The notes below the pieces were generated by a model, which worked only from the letters and a program-made list of their open reading frames with translations, was not told the origin of the DNA and made no database searches. A DNA stretch of 64,000 bases from WVYX01 sp039586815 (lineage in GTDB: Bacteria > Gemmatimonadota > Gemmatimonadetes > Gemmatimonadales > GWC2-71-9): positions 62,001 to 126,000 of the forward strand of contig JBDHJR010000002.1 in assembly GCA_039586815.1 (NCBI GenBank). The letters run 5' to 3'. A program made the position numbers and the translations under genes. Positions 32,391 through 41,700 of the stretch are shown here, piece after piece (the first letter of the stretch is position 1; every line of letters starts with the position of its first letter).

Positions 32391-33632
32391 TCACTCGTGC
32401 CGGATGGCCTCAACAGGGTCGAGGCGCGCGGCGCGGCTGGCGGGGTAAAGTCCCGCACCGATGCCGACGCCGGCGCCGAGCAAGACGCCGACTACTATGG
32501 ACCACGGTGCCACACGTGCGGGCAGGAACGTCGTGGCCTGCACCAGGGCGGCCATGCCGAGCCCGAATGCGATGCCCATTGCGGCGCCTACCGTGGCTAG
32601 GGTGGCGGACTCCACCAGGAACTGGCGCATGATGTCGCGGCGCCGTGCGCCCAGCGACTTCCGAATGCCGATCTCGCGGGTGCGCTCGGCCACCGCCATC
32701 AGCATGATGTTCATGATCACGATCCCGCCCACCACGAGCGAGATGCTCACCAGCCCGGGGAGCGCCGTCATCAGGAACCGGTTGATGTTGTCCCAGAAGT
32801 CGAGCACGGCGTCGGCGGTCTCGATGGAGAAGTTGCTCTCCTGGGTCGGCCGCAGCCCCCGGCGGCTCCGCATGATCGCCTCGGTCTCGGAGATCGCCGC
32901 CTGGAGCTCCTGCAACGAGGTTGCCTGTACCTTGAGCTCGTCGAGCACTCGCGGTGGGTTCACGTACCGCTTGATGGGCGAGAGAGCCGGTGCCACGGCG
33001 AACTTGTCGAGCGACATCCCGAACACGCTGCCCTGCGACTCGGCCACTCCGATCACCCGGTACGGGATTTTGCGCACCCGCACCTCGCGCCCGACGGGAT
33101 CTCGATCTTCGAACAGGCGCTCCGCCAGCTCGTTGCCGAGCACGATCACCGGCTGCCCGGTGCGCACCTCCTGCGCACTGAAGGCGCGTCCGGCCTCCAT
33201 GTCCATCTTCCTGATCGCGAACCACTCCTCGGTGACCCCGATGAGGTCGATGTCCCGGGCTACCTTCCCGTCGAACTCGACAACTCCGCGACGCGAGGAT
33301 TCCCACGCCACCAGCACCGGCACCGACAGCCCCGCCTCGACCGCGCGCGCATCCTCATACGTGATGCGCGGGCGCCGCCGCCACTGTCGCCGCGTTTCGC
33401 TCGAGATGTCGCCCATCTGGACGCCGGGGTAGCGCCGCAGCTGGAAGGTGTTCACGCCGAGCAGCTTGTTGGCGAAGCTCTCGGTCATGTACTCGTTCAT
33501 GCCCTCCACCACGGAGACCACCGCGATCAGGAAGGTCACTCCGATGAACACGCCGATGATGGAGAAGCTGCTCTTCATCTTCTGCGTCCAGATGACGCGC
33601 AGTGCGAGTCGGATGGCCTCGCGGAACGGCAT
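32391..33632 (-). CDS. MacB-type ABC transporter permease (type B, first copy)
   Basis: A 413-residue MacB-like permease with N-terminal helix MKSSFSIIGVFIGVTFLIAV, a periplasmic domain of about 230 residues, and a C-terminal core containing GIVIMNIMLMAVAERTREIG and SLGARRRDIMRQF. Type B features (REAIRLALRVI, VVEGMNEYM) match the permease at 29690-30934. It starts three bases after the ATPase gene ends. Together with the type A permease it would form the membrane part of the exporter. The transported compound is not evident; lipoprotein, peptide or antibiotic export are all possible for the family. Confidence 0.92.
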   Translation of the reverse strand: MPFREAIRLALRVIWTQKMKSSFSIIGVFIGVTFLIAVVSVVEGMNEYMTESFANKLLGVNTFQLRRYPGVQMGDISSETRRQWRRRPRITYEDARAVEAGLSVPVLVAWESSRRGVVEFDGKVARDIDLIGVTEEWFAIRKMDMEAGRAFSAQEVRTGQPVIVLGNELAERLFEDRDPVGREVRVRKIPYRVIGVAESQGSVFGMSLDKFAVAPALSPIKRYVNPPRVLDELKVQATSLQELQAAISETEAIMRSRRGLRPTQESNFSIETADAVLDFWDNINRFLMTALPGLVSISLVVGGIVIMNIMLMAVAERTREIGIRKSLGARRRDIMRQFLVESATLATVGAAMGIAFGLGMAALVQATTFLPARVAPWSIVVGVLLGAGVGIGAGLYPASRAARLDPVEAIRHE

Positions 33633-33635
33633 GGG

Positions 33636-34334
33636 CTAAGCGGCTTCCCTCACGGTGTCGGAGTGCACCACGCCGTCGAGCAACGTCACCACGCGGCGCG
33701 CATGCGCCGCGATGTCGGCCTCGTGCGTCACCATCACGACGGTCTGTCCCTGGTGGTACAGCTCATCGAACACGGCCATGATCTCGGAACTGGTGCTGGA
33801 GTCGAGGTTACCCGTCGGCTCGTCGGCCAGCAGGATGCTCGGATCGTTCACCAGCGCCCGCGCGATCGCGACCCGCTGGCGCTGCCCACCCGACAGCTCG
33901 TTGGGCTTGTGCTCCATGCGGTCGGCGAGCCCCACCCGCTCGAGCGCGCGGGCGGCCTGCTGACGCCGCACCCGGCCGTTCACTCCGGCGTAGATCAGGG
34001 GCAGCTCCACGTTGTGCAGGGCGCTGGCCCGGGGCAGCAGGTTGAACGTCTGGAACACGAACCCGATCTCACGGTTGCGCACCCGTGCGAGCTCGTCATC
34101 GGGCATCTGGGACACTTCCATCCCGTTGAGCCAGTACTCGCCGCCGGTGGGCGAGTCGAGACAACCGATGAGGTTCATCAACGTGGACTTGCCCGATCCC
34201 GAGGGTCCCATGATGGCGACGTACTCGTTGGGGCGGATAGCCATGTCCACGCCCCGCAGCGCGTAGACCGTCTCGGCACCCATCTGGTACTCGCGAGTGA
34301 GGTCCGAGACCCTGATCAGTAGCTCTGCCGACAT
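33636..34334 (-). CDS. ABC transporter ATP-binding protein (MacB/LolD type)
   Basis: A 232-residue ATPase with all motifs: Walker A GPSGSGKSTLMNLIG (residues about 44-58), Q-loop FVFQTFNLLP, signature LSGGQRQRVAIARAL, Walker B ILLADEPTGNLDS and H-loop VMVTHEAD. The NLDS and LPRASALHNVELPL patterns place it in the MacB/LolD/FtsE group, which drives mechanotransmission rather than substrate translocation through the permease. Its ATG overlaps the adaptor stop by one base. It is the only ATPase for four permease subunits. Confidence 0.95.
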   Translation of the reverse strand: MSAELLIRVSDLTREYQMGAETVYALRGVDMAIRPNEYVAIMGPSGSGKSTLMNLIGCLDSPTGGEYWLNGMEVSQMPDDELARVRNREIGFVFQTFNLLPRASALHNVELPLIYAGVNGRVRRQQAARALERVGLADRMEHKPNELSGGQRQRVAIARALVNDPSILLADEPTGNLDSSTSSEIMAVFDELYHQGQTVVMVTHEADIAAHARRVVTLLDGVVHSDTVREAA

Positions 34335-35590
34335 CAGCTGCCTCCCTCGCCTTCGCCGCCGCCCCCGCCGGTGGCGCGCACGCGCGCACTGTCCCGCAGG
34401 TCGCGAATCGTCTGATACGGCCCCGCCACGATCGTGTCGCCCAGGGCGAGTCCCTCGAGCACCTCGAAGTACTCCTCACCGGCGATCCCGACCTTAACCG
34501 GTCGAAATTCGGCGAGACCCTCCTGCACCACGAACACGCCCTCGACCTCCTCGGTGCCCGCGGTGGTGTCCTGCGGGGCCGTCTCGGTTGAAATGGGGGT
34601 GTGCTCGCGCACCGTGAGGGAGATGATCGGGATGGCCAGGGCGCTGTCGCGGGTCGCGGTCACGATCTTGGCCGTGGCCGACAGGTCGGGGCGAATGCCC
34701 ACGGGCGGATCGTCCAGCGTCACCTCGACGTCGTAGTCAACCGCTTGAGTGGTGCCCCCGGCCGTCTGGGCCAACCCCTGCACCGCACTATGCGAGATTC
34801 GCGTCACCGACCCGGTGAACGTGGTGTCGGGGAAGGCGTCGATCGTCACCTCGGTCGAGTCGCCCATGTGCAGTCGCACGACGTCGGTCTCGTCGACACG
34901 GACCGTCACCTGGATTATCGAGAGATCGGCCACGGTCATCAGCAGCCCGGTCTCGCGCGAGAACGTCCCGGGCACGGCTACCTCGCCCTCCTCCACCGCC
35001 AGGCGAGTGACCTGTCCGTCCATGGGAGTGCGCAGCACCGTCTTGGCGAGCTGCTCCTGTGCCTCCTCCAGGCTCGCCCTGGCCTGTTCGACCTGGTGAG
35101 TCGCCGACACGGCGAGCGCCTCGGCCACCTCGAAGTCCGTCTGGGCCAGCTCGATCTCCTGGTCGGAGATGAGGTCGGGGTTCTGGTTGCGCAGCTCCTG
35201 TGCGCGGTTCGACGCCCGTCTCGCCTGTTCGAGGTTGGCACGCGCCTGGAGCGCCGAGGCCTCGGCCGAGGCCTCCATGGCCCGGGCACGGGCCACGGCC
35301 GCCTCGTACTGCGAGGGGTCGATCCTGAGTACCAGGTCGCCCTGCTTGACCCAGTCGCCCTCCTCCACGGGGATGTAGATGACGCGCCCCGTGATGTCGG
35401 CGCTGATGTCGACGGACCGCTTGGGCTCGATCTGCCCGCTGGCGGTGACCGTGGCGACCAGATCGCGCTGGCCTACCTCCTCCATCCGGACCGACTGCCC
35501 CCGGTCCCGGTTCGAGGCCGCGTTGAGGCCGATCAGCGCGACAACCGCCACGCCGATCCCGCCGAAGATGATGACCTTCTTTTTCTTCAT
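34334..35590 (-). CDS. Periplasmic adaptor subunit (HlyD/MacA family)
   Basis: A 418-residue membrane fusion protein that bridges the inner-membrane permease and TolC. A single N-terminal anchor (VIIFGGIGVAVVALIGLNAAS) is followed by a lipoyl-like hybrid motif (ATVTASGQIEPKRSVDISAD, then VEEGDWVKQGDLVLRID), a long Ala/Glu/Gln-rich coiled-coil hairpin (about residues 95-165), the second lipoyl half and a beta-barrel plus membrane-proximal domain. The C terminus is Gly/Glu rich. It lies 15 bases after tolC. Confidence 0.94.
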   Translation of the reverse strand: MKKKKVIIFGGIGVAVVALIGLNAASNRDRGQSVRMEEVGQRDLVATVTASGQIEPKRSVDISADITGRVIYIPVEEGDWVKQGDLVLRIDPSQYEAAVARARAMEASAEASALQARANLEQARRASNRAQELRNQNPDLISDQEIELAQTDFEVAEALAVSATHQVEQARASLEEAQEQLAKTVLRTPMDGQVTRLAVEEGEVAVPGTFSRETGLLMTVADLSIIQVTVRVDETDVVRLHMGDSTEVTIDAFPDTTFTGSVTRISHSAVQGLAQTAGGTTQAVDYDVEVTLDDPPVGIRPDLSATAKIVTATRDSALAIPIISLTVREHTPISTETAPQDTTAGTEEVEGVFVVQEGLAEFRPVKVGIAGEEYFEVLEGLALGDTIVAGPYQTIRDLRDSARVRATGGGGGEGEGGS

Positions 35591-35605
35591 GACCGTCTCA
35601 CTGTG

Positions 35606-37093
35606 TTAGCGCAGTGGCCTGCCAACGGCGTTCTCGAGTGTCGCGATCGCCTGGTGGTAGGCATATATGGCGTTGATGTAATCCGCCTCGGCCTGCTGGG
35701 CTGCGAGCTGTGCGTCGAGCAGCTCGAAGAAAGTGCCCGAGCCGACCCGATAACGCTCGGTCGCCAGGCGGAGTTGCTCCTGTGCCGCCGTCTGGTTGTT
35801 CTCCTGAATCCTAATCGCCTCGTACGCGGCCAGGAGCTGAAAATACGCCTGGCTCACGTCGGTGCGCACCTGCAGCTCACGCGCCCGCACCGCCTCCTGG
35901 GCGTCCTCGGTCTGGATCGAGGCCTGGGACACCTCCAGCGGCCGGCTGAACTGGGTGAACAGCGGCAGCGAAATGGAGATCCGCGCGCCGAACGGCTGGG
36001 TGGTGAAGTTGAACGGGAAGACGTTGTTCTGCTCGAGGATCGCGGCTCTATCCTGGTCGCTGAGGGTGCCCGTGCCGCAGTCGAAGGGTTGCTCCCCGGG
36101 ATTGAGCAGAAACGAGTTGATGCCAGTGCACGTCTGGTACTCACTCGCCACGCCGCTCTCGGCCTGTCCGATCAGGAAGTCCGGGTTGGTGAACTCCTGG
36201 GTGAAGCCCGACCAGCCTGCCTGGAACGAGAGTGTCGGCAGCCAGGTGGCCTTGGCGGCCTTTTCGTTCGCCTTGGCCGCAGACTCCCGCGCCCGCAGCG
36301 ACATGAGATCGGGATTGCCGCCCTCGGCCGCCAGCAGCAGTTCTCTGAGCTCCCACGTCGGCTGGGTGATGGGGAAGGTGTCCACCAGGGTCACCGACAG
36401 CGGATCGTCCGGGGCCGGAATCCCCATGGTCTGGAACAGCCGCAGCCGGTCCACGATCACCAGCTGCCGCGCCTGCAGCAGGGTGACCTCGGACTGCCCC
36501 TTGGCGACCTCGGCCTGGCGCACATCGAGCATGGTGTTCTGGCCCACCTCGAAGCGCGCCTGCGCGAGCCGCAGGAACTCCTCGTTGCGCTCCAACTGCT
36601 TCTCGGACAGCTCGACCTGCGCCTCGGACTGGAGCACCGCCAGGTACTGCTGTTTCACCATGGACTCCAGGTTCACCTCGGCCCCGCTGATCGCGGCCAG
36701 CGTGGCATCGTACTGCGCCTCCGAGACGCCGGGCCCCATGAGGGTGCGGCCGTCGAGCCGGGCCGACATGGAGAGGCCGTAGCTCGAGCCGAGTGTGGGC
36801 GAGCCCTGCTGGAACTCAGCGGTCAGGAAGCGTTGCGAGCCTGCACCCGCGTAGCTCACAGAGCCGTTCAGATCCACGGCGGGGACGAACGCCGCCCAGG
36901 CGTTCCGCACCGCCCACGTGGCCGGACCTATGTCGTTGGCGGTCTGGCGGAACACGGGGTTGTACTCCCATGCCAGATCGACTGCCCGCTGCAGGGTGAG
37001 GTCCAGCGGGATCGTGGGATCGGCTTGGCCCTGGGCGAGCGCCGGGAGCGCCGTTGCCAGAGCCACTGCGAGAATGGTGGTTCTGCGTGTCAT
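35606..37093 (-). CDS. TolC family outer membrane efflux protein
   Basis: A 495-residue protein starting at 37093 with a typical signal peptide (TTILAVALATALPALAQG). It has the duplicated helical barrel of the TolC family, with repeated stretches such as LTLQRAVDLAWEYNPVFRQ, QLERNEEFLRLAQARFEVG and QLRLATERYRVGSGTFFELLD, the latter being the conserved second repeat. A longer in-frame start is unlikely. The gene is first in the operon with adaptor, ATPase and four permeases, forming a complete tripartite exporter. Confidence 0.94.
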   Translation of the reverse strand: MTRRTTILAVALATALPALAQGQADPTIPLDLTLQRAVDLAWEYNPVFRQTANDIGPATWAVRNAWAAFVPAVDLNGSVSYAGAGSQRFLTAEFQQGSPTLGSSYGLSMSARLDGRTLMGPGVSEAQYDATLAAISGAEVNLESMVKQQYLAVLQSEAQVELSEKQLERNEEFLRLAQARFEVGQNTMLDVRQAEVAKGQSEVTLLQARQLVIVDRLRLFQTMGIPAPDDPLSVTLVDTFPITQPTWELRELLLAAEGGNPDLMSLRARESAAKANEKAAKATWLPTLSFQAGWSGFTQEFTNPDFLIGQAESGVASEYQTCTGINSFLLNPGEQPFDCGTGTLSDQDRAAILEQNNVFPFNFTTQPFGARISISLPLFTQFSRPLEVSQASIQTEDAQEAVRARELQVRTDVSQAYFQLLAAYEAIRIQENNQTAAQEQLRLATERYRVGSGTFFELLDAQLAAQQAEADYINAIYAYHQAIATLENAVGRPLR

Positions 37094-37117
37094 GAGTCTT
37101 GCCTTCGATGGTTGCGG

Positions 37118-37185
37118 TGAGTGTTCACCATTCGTACGGCCGGGCGGCGTAACACGTTGAGTGCACACTCCTTCGTACGGTTGGG
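37118..37185. promoter_or_regulatory. Two tandem operator-like repeats upstream of the export operon
   Basis: A repeat of about 27 bases occurs at 37118-37144 and 37158-37185, each beginning TGAGTG and ending TTCGTACGG plus YYGGG, with starts 40 bases apart (about four helical turns). The second copy contains the dyad GAGTG-CA-CACTC, the first GGTGA-GTGT-TCACC; both contain the palindrome CGTACG. The location just before tolC suggests binding sites for a dimeric regulator. No regulator gene is adjacent. The rest of 37094-37289 shows nothing else. Confidence 0.5.
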
Positions 37186-37289
37186 GAAACGGGGAGGTTT
37201 CAACCCGAGACACCCCCGGAAATGAAGCCGCCGGAGCGTTTCCTGCCAAGGGCCGGAACTCGCTGTGGGGTACTGAGTTACGCGGTGAG

Positions 37290-37979
37290 CTAGGGGCTGC
37301 GCAGGGCGGTGAGGCCGCGGCTCGGGATCGCCAGCTTGACGAGGCGTCCCCGCTCGTCGTACCACAGGTCGCGCCGCTCGCCGCCCATGGTCACGGAGAT
37401 GTGGTGCAGCGTGCGCTGCGCAGTGCCGACCGACGTGCGGTCGCTGCCGTGGTCGGAGACGTCGGCGGTGCCGCGACCGCCCTCCCGCAGCGTAATGGAG
37501 CGGACGGTGCCCGGGGGCACCGGAAGCTCCACCGCGTGCGCGGCGAACAGCGAGTCGTCCAGCACGAGATGCCGCGGGGCGCTGGGGTACTCACGGGCTG
37601 CCTCCCCGCTCGGCGTCACGACGCGCACGGTCACCCGCCGGGGACCGAGCCGGATCAGCACGCGGCGCAGCTCGCCGTCTTCCGCCTCCACCAGGGTGGC
37701 GGCCGGCTGCGAGTCGGGGCCGAACTCGACCACCGCCGTGAGCCGGCGCGTGGGGCGCTCGGCCGGGTAGGCGACCACGCTGGCGATGGTGAAGCCGTCG
37801 GGCGCGCCGGAGCGCCGACCCCGCTCCACCACGAACTCCTCCTGACCCACCAGCCGTCCCCCCTGCATGATGAGCAGCGTCCCGCGGTCCACCACCTGTT
37901 GAGCTGCCGCCGCCCCTGCAAGGGCCGCGGTCAGGGTGAGCAGGCCTGCGAGTCGGAGGACGTCGATACGAGAAGGCAT
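37290..37979 (-). CDS. Secreted protein of unknown function
   Basis: A 229-residue exported protein with a signal peptide (LAGLLTLTAALAGAAAAQQ). The mature protein is almost entirely beta-strand in pattern (GTLLIMQGGRLVGQEEFVV, TRRLTAVVEFGPDSQPA, RRVTVRVVTPSGEAARE) and ends with LWYDERGRLVKLAIPSRG, which recalls DUF3108/DUF6134-type beta-barrel proteins that bind hydrophobic ligands. The assignment is weak. It lies six bases after the creatininase gene, so the two are likely co-transcribed. Confidence 0.7.
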   Translation of the reverse strand: MPSRIDVLRLAGLLTLTAALAGAAAAQQVVDRGTLLIMQGGRLVGQEEFVVERGRRSGAPDGFTIASVVAYPAERPTRRLTAVVEFGPDSQPAATLVEAEDGELRRVLIRLGPRRVTVRVVTPSGEAAREYPSAPRHLVLDDSLFAAHAVELPVPPGTVRSITLREGGRGTADVSDHGSDRTSVGTAQRTLHHISVTMGGERRDLWYDERGRLVKLAIPSRGLTALRSP

Positions 37980-37985
37980 GCTAAC

Positions 37986-38741
37986 TCAGTCGGACCCTGC
38001 AGCCGCCTCGTCGTTCCGGAACACCCGGGAGGCGATACGCTCGTAGATGAAGTGATACAGCCGCTCCCCCTTGTCGGCCGTGGCGAGACTGGGCCGTCCC
38101 AGCGAGCCGGGGCTCTCCTTGGGTATCGCTCCCCGCCCGCCCCGCTGATAGCGGCGCCCCACGGCCTTGGGAGGGAAGTAGTCGCGGGCCTTCCCCAGGT
38201 TGACCAGTGTCGCGTCTACGTACAGCAGGAGCGACGTGTCCAGCTCGCCCCCGTGGATCGGTCCGCTTCCCCCGCCGTTCGTCTGCTCTATGGGGACCGC
38301 GAAGATATCCACGGTGCGGACCCGCGCCCGCTTCGTGTGCAGAGTGGATACGGCCTCCTGGTGCGGGTCGGAGCCGTGCGCCGTGATGATGATGAACTGC
38401 TCCACCCCGCCGGCTTCCCAGGAGCCCACCAGATCGTTCATGAAGCGGTGCAGGGTCTTGCGGCCCAGCGAAGCACTCCCAGGATAGTGGTTCATCGTGG
38501 GTGCGTTGACGCCATATTCCACGGTGGGCGCCCGCAGCACGCCGAACTCGGTTGAGAGGTCGTCTGCGAGCTGCTCCACGATGAACGTGTCACAGCCGAG
38601 CGGCAGGTGGGGACCGTGCTGCTCGGTGGTGCCCACCGGTACTATCAGGCGTGGGTCGCGCTCGAGGTGAGCGCGCACCGCGTCCGGAGTCAGGTACTTG
38701 AGGTAGATCGGGTGTTCGCGAGAAGACTGCGGTTCGCTCAT
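37986..38741 (-). CDS. Creatininase family protein
   Basis: A 251-residue metal-dependent amidohydrolase of the creatininase family. The metal-binding motifs are VGTTEQHGPHLPLGCDT (with Glu and His ligands), NHYPGSASLG, ITAHGSDPH, and HGGELDTSLLLY. Family members include creatininase and enzymes that hydrolyse cyclic amides in cofactor synthesis; the substrate is not evident. Its 5' end overlaps the 5' end of the divergent sensor kinase gene by about 30 bases, which is unusual. The secreted protein gene follows. Confidence 0.9.
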   Translation of the reverse strand: MSEPQSSREHPIYLKYLTPDAVRAHLERDPRLIVPVGTTEQHGPHLPLGCDTFIVEQLADDLSTEFGVLRAPTVEYGVNAPTMNHYPGSASLGRKTLHRFMNDLVGSWEAGGVEQFIIITAHGSDPHQEAVSTLHTKRARVRTVDIFAVPIEQTNGGGSGPIHGGELDTSLLLYVDATLVNLGKARDYFPPKAVGRRYQRGGRGAIPKESPGSLGRPSLATADKGERLYHFIYERIASRVFRNDEAAAGSD

Positions 38742-41700
38742 TGGGAGCTCGCGGTTGCCGCCGAGGCGATCGTCCTGGGGCTGTGGATCGGGGAGCCCGG
38801 TCTGACCTGGGCGGTCCTGGCCTGCGCGCTCTCCCTGTGGGTGGCGGTGGCTGCGGCACGCTCCCGCAGGGTGGGGGCGCTGGCCACCGCGGTCGCCGCG
38901 GTCGCCGCCGCCGTGGCGCTACTCGGCACGTCGCTGCGGGTCCGGGCCGTGGAGCAGCGCTGGCCCGAGGTGCGCGAGTCGCTGATCCAGCAAGCGAGCG
39001 AGCGCCTCGATGAGACCCTGGGCGCGGCCGTGGATCTGGCGCGCGGGCTCGCCGCCGACGCCGCCCAGCTAGACGTCGAGACCCAGGAGCAGGCGTTCGC
39101 AGCGCTCGGCGACGTGGTAGGGGACGCACCGCCCGAGCACGGCGTCGTTATCCTGGACCAGGCCGGCAGGCCCTGGAGTTGGGCCGGCAAGCGCCGCGTT
39201 CCCCCGCAGCGCGACACGATGGAGCTGTCCGCGCGCATGACCCCATTCTACGTCATGCTCGAGGCGCGCCGCCAGATGGGAGGCTGGAGCACGATTGGCC
39301 ACGTGCTGCTGGCGGCCGACAGCGCGGTGCCCGACCAGGGGCAGACCTTGGCCTCGCATTTCGTGCGGACGACGGGGGCGGGACTGGAGTTCTACACCCC
39401 CGGGTCCGCGCCGCTGGAGACCGACGTGTTCGACTACTGCCTGCCGTCGTGCACTCCGGTGGCAGGTGAAACACCCCCCGACACACTGTTCAGCGTGCGG
39501 ACGGTGCCGCCCTCACAAGGCTCGCTCAAGCTCGCGCTTTTGGCGCGGGGAGTGCGGTGGGGCACCACGCTCACATTGGTGATGCTCGCGCTGCTGGCCC
39601 TGTTTGGGGGTGGGGCTGCGCGGTGGGGCGGTGCGGTCGGCATCACGGTGGTCCTGATACTCACCCCTGCGGGCCAGCACGTGGGTGTCGGCCCGCTGTT
39701 CAATCCCGCGATCTACTTCCACCGCTGGCTGGGACCGTTCTCCGCGTCGGCGGGGGCGCTGCTGCTGGCGGCCGCGCTCACGGTGGTCGCGCTGGTGCAC
39801 CCGGCTCGAAGCCATGCGAGGCGTACCAGGGTCGGGATCGCCGTGACCGGGCTGTTGGTGCTGGCGGCTCCCTATTTCATGTGGACCCTGGCGCGGGGGA
39901 TCACCCCGCCGGCGACCGGAGTCAACGCGGGCCTGTGGTTCTCGTGGCAAGTGCCGCTCGCCATGGTGGGCGTAGCGCTCGGGCTCGCCGCGGCGCTGCT
40001 GCTGGGCCTGGGGGAGGGGTCGCGAACTCGGGGCTGGACGGGCTGGGCCGCGGTGGCGTGGGCGGGCGTGCTCGGTGCGGTGGGCCTGATCGCGTGGCAA
40101 CCGAGCGGAGACTGGCCGTTCTGGTACGGGCTGCTCTGGGTGCCGTCCCTCGTGCTGGCGATCCAGCCAGCCTCGCGGCCACGGTTGCTGATCACGCTCG
40201 CGGTGGTAGCGGGGACGGCGGCGGCGCTGCTCACGTGGGGAGCCACGGTGCACGGCCGGCTGCTGCTGGCGGAGCGCGATGCCGAACGCCTGCGCGGCGG
40301 AGATCCGGTCGCCCTGGGGTACGTGGACCGGTTCGGAACCAGCCTGCTGGAGCAGGCGCCCCCCACGTCGGCCGCCGCCCTCTATGCCGCCTGGCGCCGC
40401 TCTCCCCTCAGCCAGGACGACTACCCCGCCGTGCTGGCCACCTGGGCACCAGACGGTGCCCCGGTGGCATCGCTCGAGCTGGCTCAGTTGAGCCTCACCC
40501 CTACGCTGTTGGGGAATCTGGCTGCGCAGGCCCGCAGCCGGGGGGAGCCGGTGCTGGAGGCCGTCGAGCGGGAGCCCGGCGTGCACTACGTGACGGCCGT
40601 ACCCTACGACGACGGTACGGTGGTGACTGTGGGAGTGGCGCCGCGCTCACGGCTGTTCCAGCCGGTGCTGGTGGGACGGTTCCTGCGCGGGGAGCGCAGA
40701 CTGAACGCGCCGTACGAGATGACGCTCGGTGTGCCCGCCGTTTCCGGCGAAGTCGCCGCGGCGGACCGCATGGTGTGGCGCCGCGCCGCCTGGGCGGTGC
40801 GGACCACCCTGGTACTGCGGCCGTCTCCGGACGAGCGCCACCTGCACGCGGTCGTGTCCCTGCGCGACCCCTCCCAGTTGGTGGTGCGCGGCGTGCTCCT
40901 GGTGGTGCTCGACGTAGCGCTGCTTCTGCTCCTGTGGCTCGGCGGAACCGCGGTGGGTGGTAGGCTGAAGGTGTCGGGGGGTCTGCGGGACGCGGTCGCG
41001 TTCCGCTCCTACCGCCTGCGGCTGTCGGTTGCGCTCGCGGCGTTCTTCGTGATCCCCACGCTCGTATTCGCGGCGTGGTCTATCGGACGTCTCAGGGCGG
41101 AGGCGGCACGCAGCCAGGACCTCCTCATCCAGCAGACGCTGAGCGACGCCGTGGGTACGGCCCAGGCCTTCGGCCCCGTGCCGTACGACGACGTGGCGGC
41201 TCGGCTGCGCGAGCTGTCCGACCGGTTGAGCGCGGATCTCGTATGGTATCAGGACGGCGTGCTCGAAGCGGCGAGCGCGGCGGTACTGGTCGAGCTCGGG
41301 CTCCTCGGGAGGTATCTCCCACCCGCCGTGTACACGGGGCTGGCGATGGAGGACAGGCTGGAGATGACCGCCGATGCGGCTATCGGCGGCCAGCTCACGC
41401 GGGTTGGCTACCGCAGCCTGGGGCGCACCTGGGACATGTTGCCGGTGCTCGCGGCTCCCCGCCTGGTGGACGTGAGCGACATCCAGCGCGAGCGCGAAGA
41501 CCTGGCCTACGGCTTGCTACTGGTCACGATCCTGGGTGTGGCCGGAGCGGCAGCGCTGGCTGCTCTCGCCGCGCACTCGCTGGCGCGGCCGGTGCAGTCG
41601 CTGCGTGCCGCGGCGGTCGCCGTGGGACGCAGGGACGAGGTCCCGCCCTTCGGGCCCGACGTGCCTCGCGAGTTCCAGCCGGTGATGGACGCCTTCGTGC

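Noticed and set aside
34601..37120. 839-codon frame on the + strand opposite tolC and the adaptor
   Set aside because: It is a shadow of the reverse-strand genes, whose families and motifs are clear. High-GC DNA routinely gives long antisense frames.
38607..38711. In-frame upstream extension of the sensor kinase
   Set aside because: It runs antisense to the creatininase motif region and has no ribosome site; GTG 38712 has one.
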